Below, piece by piece: positions 1-7,561 of a stretch of 64,000 bases of DNA. The position numbers and the translations under genes were made by a program. The stretch lies in the NCBI GenBank assembly GCA_016722505.1, contig JADKJH010000002.1:1-64000 (forward strand), given 5' to 3'. Within the stretch, counting starts at the first letter, position 1; each line of letters opens with the position of its first letter. Under the pieces are notes generated by a model. That model did no database searches. It had not been told where the DNA came from and saw only the letters and a program-made list of their open reading frames with translations. The stretch comes from Holophagaceae bacterium. Lineage in GTDB: Bacteria > Acidobacteriota > Holophagae > Holophagales > Holophagaceae.

Positions 1-266
1 ACTTAGTATTGTGCGGCGGTGAAAAGTGGGGGGCGGTACGCCTATTCGGGAAAAATTGCTTTGGATTTGGTGGGGGGTGGGGTTCGGTGCGGTTGTAATA
101 GGCGAACTGTGAAGAGGGGTTGACAGGCGAAAAAAAGACGATAGATTGAGTTGTCCCTTATCTTTTGTGACGTTTGGAGCTGTCCGGAGTTTACCGCAAT
201 AGGCGAACTGGGGCGATCGGAGCGAGACCTGTGTTTGATCTGAATAGGCAGACCGGTGGAAAGCGG
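1..266. other. region upstream of the integron integrase; possible attI/promoter region
   Basis: No convincing gene is seen. In integrons the attI site and cassettes lie on the 5' side of intI, so attI should be here or just left of the window. The octamer AATAGGCG occurs at 97-104 and 198-205 inside a 13-bp direct repeat (97-109 and 198-210). Its reverse complement is at 40-47, and AATAGGC recurs at 243-249. I found no clear GTTRRRY core and no attC site, so the assignment is only positional. Confidence 0.3.
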
Positions 267-1271
267 ATGGGGACCGACGGGCCGCAACCTCCTAGGCTCA
301 TGGAGCAATTGCGGGACAGCCTTCGAGTCCGGCATTACAGCCTTCGGACCGAACAAGCCTATTTTGAATGGGCGCGCCGCTACATCCTCTTCCATAGCAA
401 GCGGCACCCCAAAGACATGGGAGCACCTGAGGTTCAGGATTTCCTAACCCATCTGGCGGTGGAGCGGCATGTGTCGCCATCCACGCAAAACCAGGCCAAG
501 GCCGCCCTGGTCTTCTTATACCGGCATGTGCTGAACGTGGATCTGCCCTGGCTCGATGAAGTCATCCACGCCCAACGCCATCCGAGGCTGCCGGTGGTGC
601 TCACGCCGAGCGAAGTGCGGGTGCTGCTGGACCAGCTGGAGGGCACCATGGCCCTGGTGGCGCAGCTGCTCTATGGCACGGGGATGCGCCTCATGGAGGG
701 CCTGCGCCTGCGGGTGAAGGACGTGGAATTCGAGCGCCGGGAGATCATCGTGCGGGACGGCAAGGGCGGCAAGGACCGCGTCACCATGCTGCCGGACCGC
801 CTGCTGGAGCCACTTCGGGCGCATCTCGAAAAAGTCCGCCTCCTGCACGAGAGCGACCTGGCGGAAGGTTTCGGCGAAGTCTTTCTGCCGGACGCGCTGG
901 CGGAAAAATTCAAGATCGCGCCCAGGGCCTGGGGCTGGCAGTGGGTCTTTCCATCGAGCCTCCGCTCCGTGGACCCGCGCTCAGGGATCGTCCGCCGCCA
1001 CCACATCCAGCCCGAGAGCGTGCAAAAGGCCATCCGGCTGGCGGCGCGCAGCGGCGAGATCATCAAGCCCGTCACTCCGCACGTGCTGCGCCACTCCTTC
1101 GCCACACACCTGCTGGCGACGGGCCACGACATCCGCACCGTGCAGGAACTGCTTGGTCATAAAGAAGTCGAGACCACGATGATCTATACCCACGTATTGA
1201 ACCGCGGCGGCAAGGGCGTGCCGAGCCCGCTGGACCAGATCTGCGAGAAACCGCTTCCTTATGCCTGCTGA
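267..1271 (+). CDS. intI: integron integrase IntI (tyrosine recombinase)
   Basis: A 334-residue tyrosine recombinase that would catalyse attI x attC cassette recombination. The N-terminal SAM-like domain carries the IntI hallmark HYSLRTEQAYFEW. Catalytic residues are visible: Arg in YGTGMR, Lys in GKGGKD, His/Arg in HVLRHSFAT, His in LLGHKEV and the nucleophile Tyr in TTMIYTHV. Between them lies the IntI-specific insertion (roughly ALAEKFKIAPRAWGWQWVF, then DPRSGIVRRHH), which separates integron integrases from XerC/D. Length matches IntI1 (337). ATG 267 is preferred because a GGAAAG ribosome site precedes it and the N-terminus then matches known IntI proteins; a TTG at 174 would add 31 unmatched residues. 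It converges on folE. Confidence 0.93.
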   Translation: MGTDGPQPPRLMEQLRDSLRVRHYSLRTEQAYFEWARRYILFHSKRHPKDMGAPEVQDFLTHLAVERHVSPSTQNQAKAALVFLYRHVLNVDLPWLDEVIHAQRHPRLPVVLTPSEVRVLLDQLEGTMALVAQLLYGTGMRLMEGLRLRVKDVEFERREIIVRDGKGGKDRVTMLPDRLLEPLRAHLEKVRLLHESDLAEGFGEVFLPDALAEKFKIAPRAWGWQWVFPSSLRSVDPRSGIVRRHHIQPESVQKAIRLAARSGEIIKPVTPHVLRHSFATHLLATGHDIRTVQELLGHKEVETTMIYTHVLNRGGKGVPSPLDQICEKPLPYAC

Positions 1272-1380
1272 TTGGATACCACGGCAATAAATGATTCAGC
1301 CGGGATATACGGGGATAAGAAGGTCGTTTCCCTGCTAGAGAACATCGCAGTAGAGCTTTCCAGACTGGCTTCTCCCTGCT

Positions 1381-1923
1381 CTACCGGAATTCTTCCGGCG
1401 GGTTTCCGGTCCACGCGCCGCCTAGCAGCAGCGTCGTCACAGGGACTTCCGGCGTCTTGACGCCGCGGTGGCTCATGCAGGTGTGCTCGGCCACCAGCTT
1501 CACGCCCCAGGCTTCGGGCTTCAGATGGTGCTCCAGCGAATCGAAGATCTGCTGCGTCATGCGCTCCTGCACCTGCAACCGCCACGCGAAGGCCTGCACC
1601 ACGCGCACGAGCTTGCTCAGACCCACGGTGCCGCCCTGCCCCGGCAGATACCCCACCGTGGCATGGCCTTGGAACGGCGCCAGATGGTGCTCACAGGTGG
1701 AAACAAAGGGGATGCGCGACAGGATCACTGGAACGGGCGCCAGTTCTCCGGGGAGCGCCTGCAGTTCCGCCGCCAGGTCCACGTCGTAGCCCGCCGTGCG
1801 CTCCGCCCAGAACTCCGCCACGCGCCTGGGCGTGGCCGCGAGTTCCGGCGCTTCTGGATCCAGGCCGAAGCTCTGAAGAAGAGAGCGGATGGCTGCTTCG
1901 GCCTGGGATTCGTGGATGGGCAT
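1381..1923 (-). CDS. folE: GTP cyclohydrolase I
   Basis: This 180-residue cytosolic enzyme converts GTP to 7,8-dihydroneopterin triphosphate, the first step of folate synthesis (and of queuosine precursors). Family motifs are present: VSTCEHHLAPFQGHATVGYLP with the zinc Cys and catalytic His, GLSKLVRVVQAFAWRLQVQE, and AEHTCMSHRGVK with the second zinc Cys. The length is typical. It is divergent from purM with about 64 bp between start codons, so both promoters must lie in that gap. Confidence 0.96.
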   Translation of the reverse strand: MPIHESQAEAAIRSLLQSFGLDPEAPELAATPRRVAEFWAERTAGYDVDLAAELQALPGELAPVPVILSRIPFVSTCEHHLAPFQGHATVGYLPGQGGTVGLSKLVRVVQAFAWRLQVQERMTQQIFDSLEHHLKPEAWGVKLVAEHTCMSHRGVKTPEVPVTTLLLGGAWTGNPPEEFR

Positions 1924-1987
1924 GGGCTAATCCTATGCGAAAATCATAGTTCATCTGGCCAATCGACCATCAGGCTCCGGGGACTCC

Positions 1988-3040
1988 ATGACCGATACGA
2001 CAACCAATCCAGGCAAAGTGACCTATGCCTCTTCCGGCGTGGACATCAACCGCCAGGATGATGCGCTGCGCCGTATCAAATCCCATGTGAAAGCCACCAA
2101 GACACCCGGCGTGCTGAGCGATCTGGGGCTGTTCGGCGGGCTGTTCGCGGCGAAATTCGAAGAGGCCCGGCCCATATTGGTGAGCTCCATGGATGGCGTG
2201 GGCACCAAGATGAAGGTCGCCCGGCTGGCCAACACCTGGGACACCGTGGGCCAGGATCTGGTGAACCACTGCATCAACGACATCCTGGTGCAGGGCGCGC
2301 GGCCCCTGTTCTTCCTGGACTACGTCGCCGCGCAGAGGCTCGAACCCGAAATCATCGAGCAAATCATCAAGGGCATGGCCGGGGCCTGCAAAGCCGCTGG
2401 CTGCGCGCTCATCGGCGGCGAGATGGCGGAGATGCCAGGCGTCTACGAGGCGGGCGAGGTGGACGTGGCGGGCACCATCGTGGGCCTGGTGGACGAGGCT
2501 GATCTGCTGCCCCGGCTCGACCAGATGTTCGAGGGCGATGCGCTCATCGGCCTGCCCTCCAGCGGCCTGCACACCAACGGCTATTCCCTGGCCCGCAAGG
2601 TGCTGTTCGAGGTGGAAGGCCGCGCGGTGGATTCCATGCTTCCCGCCACGGGGAAAACGGTCGGAGCCTCCCTGCTGGCGGTGCACCGCAGCTACCTGGA
2701 GCAGGCCATGCCCTTCGTAAAAGCCAAGCGGATCCGCGGCATGGCGCACATCACCGGCGGCGGCCTGACGGACAACCTGCCCCGCGTGCTGCCGGGCCAT
2801 CTGGATGCGGAAATCGACACGAAGAGCTGGGAGGTTCCGGGCCTCTTCCGACATCTCATCGAGGCATCGAAACTGCCCATTGAGGATGCGCGCCGCAGCT
2901 TCAACCTGGGCGTGGGCATGGTGCTCATCGCCAGCGATAGTGAAGCGCAAAAGATCGTGGCGGAACTGCAGAATGGCGGCGAACAGGCCTGGATTATGGG
3001 ACGGCTGGCGAGGGGTCGCGGGAAGGTGGTCTATCGTTGA
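1988..3040 (+). CDS. purM: phosphoribosylformylglycinamidine cyclo-ligase (AIR synthetase)
   Basis: A 350-residue ATP-dependent enzyme closing the imidazole ring to give AIR in purine synthesis. The N-terminus TYASSGVDI.RQDDAL, then SMDGVGTKMKVA, NHCINDILVQGARPLFFLDYVA, GCALIGGEMAEMPGVY, GLPSSGLHTNGYSLAR and HITGGGLTDNLPRVLP are classic PurM motifs in the normal order, and the length is standard. It stands alone, divergent from folE, with hicB starting about 16 bp downstream. Confidence 0.97.
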   Translation: MTDTTTNPGKVTYASSGVDINRQDDALRRIKSHVKATKTPGVLSDLGLFGGLFAAKFEEARPILVSSMDGVGTKMKVARLANTWDTVGQDLVNHCINDILVQGARPLFFLDYVAAQRLEPEIIEQIIKGMAGACKAAGCALIGGEMAEMPGVYEAGEVDVAGTIVGLVDEADLLPRLDQMFEGDALIGLPSSGLHTNGYSLARKVLFEVEGRAVDSMLPATGKTVGASLLAVHRSYLEQAMPFVKAKRIRGMAHITGGGLTDNLPRVLPGHLDAEIDTKSWEVPGLFRHLIEASKLPIEDARRSFNLGVGMVLIASDSEAQKIVAELQNGGEQAWIMGRLARGRGKVVYR

Positions 3041-3056
3041 ATAGGGGGAGATGAAA

Positions 3057-3278
3057 ATGGGAATCCAGTTCACCGCCGTTTTCAAGAAAGTGTCCGAAGG
3101 ATACCTGGCCTTCGTAGAGGAGCTGCCCGGCGCCAATACCCAGGGGGCCACCCTGGATGAAGCCCGCGAAAACCTGCAGGAGGCCGTGGCCATGGTCATG
3201 GAGGCCAACCGGATGCTGGCGGAAGAAGATCTCGGCGGCCAAAGCGTCATCCGAGAGCCCTTGCGCATCACGGCATGA
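3057..3278 (+). CDS. hicB: HicB-family antitoxin
   Basis: A small partial-RNase-H-fold protein of 73 residues that should neutralise the HicA toxin encoded next. The body FKKVSEGYLAFVEELPGANTQGATLDEARENLQEAV fits the HicB family. GGGGAG lies directly against ATG 3051 but six bases before ATG 3057, so 3057 is preferred. No C-terminal DNA-binding domain is present, making this a short HicB. Antitoxin-first order differs from the E. coli hicAB order but is common elsewhere. It overlaps hicA by 4 bp, implying coupled translation. Confidence 0.85.
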   Translation: MGIQFTAVFKKVSEGYLAFVEELPGANTQGATLDEARENLQEAVAMVMEANRMLAEEDLGGQSVIREPLRITA

Positions 3279-3460
3279 AACGAACCGATCTCCTCAGGCA
3301 TTTGCTGGCCAAGGGCTGCGAGCTGCTGCGAGAAGGCGGCAATCATTCCATCTACGTGAATCGCGCAACCCGCAAGGTCTCCACCATTCCCCGCCACCGC
3401 GAAATAGACGAGTACCTGGCCCGGAAAATCTGCCGCGATCTCGAAGTCCCAGAATATTGA
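3275..3460 (+). CDS. hicA: HicA-family mRNA interferase toxin
   Basis: A 61-residue dsRBD-like toxin that in characterised systems cleaves mRNA and tmRNA. It shows the compact HicA pattern LLRHLLAKGCELLREGGNHSIYVN...VSTIPRHREIDEYLARKICRDLEV. The His in GGNHSIY corresponds to the family's catalytic His. The ATGA overlap with hicB ensures toxin is made after antitoxin. The pair sits between purM and creB with no mobile-element remnants visible. Function is inferred from family and gene pairing. Confidence 0.87.
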   Translation: MKRTDLLRHLLAKGCELLREGGNHSIYVNRATRKVSTIPRHREIDEYLARKICRDLEVPEY

Positions 3461-3511
3461 ATACGGGCATTTCCAACTCCCTAGCGGAGCAAACCAGCAA
3501 CCGAGGAAGTG

Positions 3512-4186
3512 ATGGAACCCAACATCCTGATCGTCGAGGACGAGCCCTCCATCGCGGACACCATCGCCTATGCATTGAGGACCGAAGGTTTCCACCCCAG
3601 CCACGCAGAGCTGGGAGAAGCCGCGCTAACGATGATTTTGAAGGGTTCCTTCAAGCTGGTGATCCTGGATGTGGGGCTGCCGGACATCTCCGGATTCGAA
3701 GTCTGCCGCCGGTTGCGGACCTTCTCGGACCTGCCGGTGATCATGCTCACGGCGCGCTCCGAGGAAGTGGACCGCATCGTGGGCCTGGAGATCGGCGCCG
3801 ATGATTACATGGTGAAACCCTTCAGCCCGAGAGAGCTTGTGGCGCGGGTGCGCGTGATCCTGAGGCGGCTGGACCGCTCCAACTCCCAAGCGTCCGCCAC
3901 TCCCTTTCTGGTGGATGAGGCCCGGCACCGCATCGAGTTCCGCGGCAAGGCCCTGGACCTGACGCGCTACGAATTCCGGCTGCTCAAGACATTGCTGGCG
4001 CACCCGGAGCAGGTGTTCACGCGGAGCCAATTGCTAGAGCAGGTCTGGCCCGAAGCCGAGGAAAGCGGAGACCGCACCGTGGACACCCACATCAAGACCC
4101 TGCGGGCGAAACTCAGAGCGGTGGAGGCCGAAGCGGACCCCATCCAGACGCATCGGGGCTTGGGCTACAGCATCGGGCGGGTGTGA
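3512..4186 (+). CDS. creB: two-component response regulator CreB
   Basis: A 224-residue OmpR-type response regulator. The receiver domain shows the acidic pair VEDE near residues 8-11, phospho-acceptor Asp53 in ILDVGLPD, and conserved Lys in MVKPFSP. A winged-helix domain follows (LTRYEFRLLKTLL...VFTRSQLLEQVWP...RTVDTHIKTLRAKL...THRGLGYSI). Adjacent creC and creD identify it as CreB. ATG 3512 has GAGGA at suitable spacing; GTG 3509 lies too close to it. Targets include creD by inference from the cre-tag match at 6102. A long repeat element separates it from creC. Confidence 0.9.
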   Translation: MEPNILIVEDEPSIADTIAYALRTEGFHPSHAELGEAALTMILKGSFKLVILDVGLPDISGFEVCRRLRTFSDLPVIMLTARSEEVDRIVGLEIGADDYMVKPFSPRELVARVRVILRRLDRSNSQASATPFLVDEARHRIEFRGKALDLTRYEFRLLKTLLAHPEQVFTRSQLLEQVWPEAEESGDRTVDTHIKTLRAKLRAVEAEADPIQTHRGLGYSIGRV

Positions 4187-4192
4187 AGGAAG

Positions 4193-4447
4193 AATTCTCA
4201 AGTCCCAAGTTGTAGGGAAGAAGTCTCATGTCCCAAGTTGTAGGGAAGAAGTCTCATGTCCCAAGTCCCAAGTCTCAAGTTGTTTTGATGCGCCTTTGGC
4301 GCGCCTAAGAATTAATGCGGCCGATGGCCGCCTCTGAATAGAACCTTGGGACTTGGGACTTGGGACTTGAGACTTGGGACTTGAGACTTGGGACTTGAGA
4401 CTTGGGACTTGGTACTTGGTACTTGGTACTTGAGACTTGGGACTTGA
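4193..4447. repeat. heptanucleotide repeat element, copy 1 (between creB and creC)
   Basis: The left arm (4193-4282) is built from CAAGTCYCAAGT-like units and includes a perfect 28-bp tandem duplication (4203-4230 and 4231-4258), that is four heptads. The core (about 4283-4343) contains GCGCCTTTGGCGCGCC and GCGGCCGATGGCCGC. The right arm (about 4344-4447) is a run of ACTTGGG/ACTTGAG/ACTTGGT heptads, the reverse complement of the left-arm units, so the element can fold on itself. Copy 2, between creC and creD, shares the core. Minus-strand reading gives a low-complexity ORF that I do not accept as a gene. Confidence 0.9.
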
Positions 4448-4482
4448 ACCTCCATTCTCCACGCTATCCTGGCGGAGCGCCC

Positions 4483-5907
4483 ATGAGACTCAGCTACCGC
4501 ATCTTCCTTGGATTCTTCCTGCTGGTGGGACTCGCCACGTTTTTCGTGTTGAGGATCTTCATGCAGGAAGTGCGGCCCGGCGTGCGGCAGGGCATGGAAG
4601 TGGCGCTGGTGGACACCGCCAACCTGCTGGCGGAAATCGCCGCGCCGGAACTGAAAGCCGGAACCCTGGACAAGGGCCCCTTCGCCGGGGCGGTACGCCG
4701 ATTTTCCGAGCGTACGTTCAGCGCCCGCATCTGGGATGTGGACCACCACAAAGCGGGTTTCCGCGTTCATGTGATGGATTCGAAAGGCGTCGTCCTGTTT
4801 GATTCCGAAGCCCGGGACCAGGGGCAGGATTTTTCGACCTGGAACGATGTCTACCGCACGCTGCGAGGCCAGTATGGGGCGCGCAGCACGCGAAGCGATC
4901 CAAAAGATGAAACCACTTCCTTGATGCACGTGGCGGCGCCCATCATGGACGGTCCGAAAATCATCGGCGTGCTAAGCGTCGCGGTCCCCACCGGAAGCGT
5001 GGTGCCTTTTGCGCGCCGCAGCCAGCAGCGGGTCTTCCGGGCCAGCCTGCTCATCATGGGAGTGGCGCTGCTCCTGGGCCTGGGGCTTTCCTTCGCCCTG
5101 ACGCGCTCGGTGGAAAAACTTCGGGACTACGCCACGGAAGTGTCGTTGGGACGCCGGGCCGTGCTCCCGAAACTGATCGGGGGTGAGCTTTCGGACCTTG
5201 GGCGCGCCTTGGAAACCATGCGTGAAAAACTCGAAGGCCGGCAATACGTGGAGCGCTATGTCCACACCTTGACCCATGAAATGAAGAGCCCGCTCTCGGC
5301 CATCCACGGCGCGGCGGAACTGCTGCAGGAAGACATGCCCGATGCGGACCGGCAGCGCTTTTTATCGAACATCCGGGAGCAGGAAGAGCGGCTCCAGCGC
5401 TTGGTCCATCGAATGCTGGACCTGGCCTCGGTGGAGCAGCGCCAGGGCCTTCAGCAGGCCTCCCGCGTGTCGCTGGCCGCGCTCACGGAAAGCGTGCTGG
5501 AGGCCCTGCATCCGCGGCTGGCCCTGCGGAACCTGAAGGTGCGAACCGCTGTCCCCGCAGACGCCTTCACCTATGGGGAATCCTTCCTACTGGAGCAAGC
5601 CCTCGGCAATCTGCTGGACAACGCCTTGGAATTCGCGGAGGCCGGGAGCACGCTGCAAATTTCCACGGAAACTTCCGCTGGATTCCACACGCTGGCCATC
5701 CGCGATTCGGGGCCGGGAATCCCGGACTACGCCCTCGAAAAAATCTTCGATCCGTTCTATTCCCTGCCCCGCCCGGACACCGGAAAAAAAAGCACCGGCC
5801 TGGGCTTAAGTTTCGTGCGCCAAGTGGCCGAACTGCACGGCGGCAGCATCCATGTGGGCAATGTCCAAGGCGGCTGCGAGGCCCGGCTGGTGTTGCCGAT
5901 GGGATGA
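4483..5907 (+). CDS. creC: two-component sensor histidine kinase CreC
   Basis: An inner-membrane histidine kinase of 474 residues, the same length as E. coli CreC. It has an N-terminal TM (residues about 7-25), a periplasmic CreC sensor region (RIWDVDHHKAGFRVHVMDSKGVVLFDSEARDQGQDFSTWNDV), a second TM (FRASLLIMGVALLLGLGLSFAL) and a HAMP-like linker. The H-box is THEMKSPLSAIHGAAELL with the phospho-His, followed by N-box NLLDNALEFA, G1 DSGPGIPD, F-box IFDPFYS and G2 STGLGLSFVRQV. ATG 4483 is chosen because any earlier start would translate the repeat element. It should phosphorylate CreB. Confidence 0.92.
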   Translation: MRLSYRIFLGFFLLVGLATFFVLRIFMQEVRPGVRQGMEVALVDTANLLAEIAAPELKAGTLDKGPFAGAVRRFSERTFSARIWDVDHHKAGFRVHVMDSKGVVLFDSEARDQGQDFSTWNDVYRTLRGQYGARSTRSDPKDETTSLMHVAAPIMDGPKIIGVLSVAVPTGSVVPFARRSQQRVFRASLLIMGVALLLGLGLSFALTRSVEKLRDYATEVSLGRRAVLPKLIGGELSDLGRALETMREKLEGRQYVERYVHTLTHEMKSPLSAIHGAAELLQEDMPDADRQRFLSNIREQEERLQRLVHRMLDLASVEQRQGLQQASRVSLAALTESVLEALHPRLALRNLKVRTAVPADAFTYGESFLLEQALGNLLDNALEFAEAGSTLQISTETSAGFHTLAIRDSGPGIPDYALEKIFDPFYSLPRPDTGKKSTGLGLSFVRQVAELHGGSIHVGNVQGGCEARLVLPMG

Positions 5908-5929
5908 CTAAATAGGCTGGGGGCTTGAG

Positions 5930-6081
5930 CTTCAAGTCTCAAGTCTCAAGTCCTAAGTCCCAAGTCCCAAGTCTCAAGTCCTAAGTCCTAAGTCGATGTG
6001 TTGCGCCTTTGGCGCGCCTGAATTTAATGCGGCCAATGGCCGCCTCCAAATTGAACCTTGAACCTTGAGACTTGGGACTAA
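5930..6081. repeat. heptanucleotide repeat element, copy 2 (between creC and creD)
   Basis: Same plan as copy 1. The left arm is CAAGTCTCAAGTCCTAAGTC-like heptads to about 5993. The core (about 5994-6057) contains GCGCCTTTGGCGCGCCTGAA and GCGGCCAATGGCCGC. A short right arm CCTTGAGACTTGGGACT closes it in inverse orientation. The core differs from copy 1 by a few substitutions (GAT/AAT in the second loop), so this is one element family in two places flanking creC. It ends about 20 bp before the cre-tag match. Confidence 0.88.
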
Positions 6082-6101
6082 AAACACCACCCCACCCTGA
6101 C

Positions 6102-6117
6102 TTCACGTTCCCTTCAC
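6102..6117 (+). promoter_or_regulatory. cre-tag-like CreB operator upstream of creD
   Basis: TTCAC at 6102-6106, six bases, then TTCAC at 6113-6117 match exactly the TTCAC-N6-TTCAC direct repeat described for CreB binding in enterobacteria. A third TTCAC lies at 6129-6133. The site is about 64 bp upstream of the creD start, a sensible activator position. Binding is inferred from motif and context. Confidence 0.7.
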
Positions 6118-6180
6118 ACAACCTCATCTTCACTTCGCGGAAGGAAGCCAGCCTTGCTCCATCCCTAAAGGAGGACATGC

Positions 6181-7512
6181 ATGCGCTGGAATCTGTTCTT
6201 GAAGGCTTTCGCGGTGATGGCCATCGCCTTGGTGCTGGTAGTGCCGCTCACCATGATCTATAGCCAGGTTGAAGACCGGCATAAGCGCCAGATGGAGGTG
6301 GAGGCCAATGTGGCCAATAGTTCCGCAGGCCCCCAACAGATCATCGGCCCATTGGTGGTGGTGGACTATTCCGTCCGCGTCGAGAAACAACAAAAGGACG
6401 AAAAGACCGGCCTTATCTCCACTCACCTCGAGGATGAAGCCCGACAGCGGATCTTCGTCCCGAAAGAGCTGGCCATCAAGGGTGATGCGACCGTGGAGGA
6501 GCGCAACCGCGGACTTTATAAAGCCCAGCTCTACAATCTGAATTCCAAACTGACTGGACGGTTTGCCATCCCCACGGACATGGGCCTCGGCACCGAGTGG
6601 AAAGCCGCCAAGGGCGCAAGGGCGCACCTGGTCCTGGGCATCTCGGATCTACGTGGCATCCGCAACCGGCCTGTACTGCAGTGGAACGGCAAGCCGCTCG
6701 AATTTGAGTCGGAGGATCTGGCCACCCTTTCCCACGGCATCCAGGTGGCATTTCCGGATGTCAATGGTCTGGATGGCAGGGAATTCACCTTTGAAATTCC
6801 GTTGGAACTCACGGGCACCAAAAACTTTTCCGTGGCGCCGGTCGCAGAGCGCACGGAGATGTCACTCCGCTCGGATTGGCCGGATCCCAGCTTCGGAGGG
6901 CGGTTCCTGCCCCTGACCCATCACGTCGGACCTGGCGGATTTGAAGCCCGTTGGCAAGTTTCCAGTCTCGCCCGCGACCTTTCGAAAATCCTGGAAGGGG
7001 GCAAGGACCACTTTACCGAAGAAGCCTTTGAAGTCGCCTTCATCCGCCCCGTGAACATCTATCTGCAATCCGAGCGGGCGGTGAAGTACGGCTTCCTGTT
7101 TGTGGGACTCACCTTCGCGGCTTTCCTGATGTTCGAGCTGCTCAAGCGGCTCCGCATCCACCCCATGCAATACCTGCTGGTGGGCCTGGGGCTGGCCATG
7201 TTCTTCCTGCTGCTCATCAGCCTGGCGGAGCACATCGGATTTTTGGACGCTTACATCACCGCCAGTTCCGCCTGCATTCTATTGCTGGGCTTCTATCTCG
7301 AACAGGTGCTGCAAAGCCGCCTCCACGGATGGGGTTTCGCCGGGGCGCTGACGCTGCTCTACGGCGTGCTCTACGGCCTGCTGATTTCCGAGGACAACGC
7401 TCTGATCATGGGTTCGCTGCTGCTTTTCTGCGCCCTGGCCTCCGTGATGCTGGCCACCCGGAAATTGGATTGGTACGGGATCTCCCAGAAAGATGAAGTG
7501 GCCGGGTCCTGA
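6181..7512 (+). CDS. creD: inner membrane protein CreD
   Basis: A 443-residue CreD-family membrane protein (E. coli CreD is 450). It has an N-terminal TM, then a long extracytoplasmic beta-rich domain with the family patterns IGPLVVVDY and LYNLNSKLTGRFAIP, and TDMGLG...GISDLRGIRN. After FIRPVNIYLQSERAVKYGFLFVGLTFAAFLMFELL come about five or six C-terminal TMs with HPMQYLLVGLGLAMFFLLLISL and the late LDWYGIS motif. RBS AAAGGAGG precedes ATG 6181. CreD is the main CreBC target in Gram-negatives and affects envelope stress and beta-lactam tolerance; its biochemical role is unknown. Confidence 0.93.
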   Translation: MRWNLFLKAFAVMAIALVLVVPLTMIYSQVEDRHKRQMEVEANVANSSAGPQQIIGPLVVVDYSVRVEKQQKDEKTGLISTHLEDEARQRIFVPKELAIKGDATVEERNRGLYKAQLYNLNSKLTGRFAIPTDMGLGTEWKAAKGARAHLVLGISDLRGIRNRPVLQWNGKPLEFESEDLATLSHGIQVAFPDVNGLDGREFTFEIPLELTGTKNFSVAPVAERTEMSLRSDWPDPSFGGRFLPLTHHVGPGGFEARWQVSSLARDLSKILEGGKDHFTEEAFEVAFIRPVNIYLQSERAVKYGFLFVGLTFAAFLMFELLKRLRIHPMQYLLVGLGLAMFFLLLISLAEHIGFLDAYITASSACILLLGFYLEQVLQSRLHGWGFAGALTLLYGVLYGLLISEDNALIMGSLLLFCALASVMLATRKLDWYGISQKDEVAGS

Positions 7513-7527
7513 GGAACCCATGTGAAA

Positions 7528-7559
7528 ATCAGGTCCCGGCACCAAGGCCGGGACCTGAT
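7528..7559 (+). terminator. 13-bp perfect hairpin after creD
   Basis: ATCAGGTCCCGGC (7528-7540) pairs perfectly with GCCGGGACCTGAT (7547-7559) around a 6-nt loop. It lies 16 bp past the creD stop and probably ends that transcript. There is no downstream T-run, so an intrinsic-terminator role is uncertain; it may instead stabilise a 3' end. Confidence 0.6.
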
Positions 7560-7561
7560 CC

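Noticed and set aside
1..266. attC cassette sites
   Set aside because: No RYYYAAC...GTTRRRY pair with the required symmetry could be found.
1970..3604. 544-codon minus-strand ORF
   Set aside because: Antisense to purM, hicBA and the start of creB; no protein-like motifs; a GC-rich shadow frame.
4226..4462. 78-codon minus ORF reading the heptad repeats
   Set aside because: Low-complexity translation (SQVPSPKSQ repeats) of a nucleotide repeat; no ribosome site.
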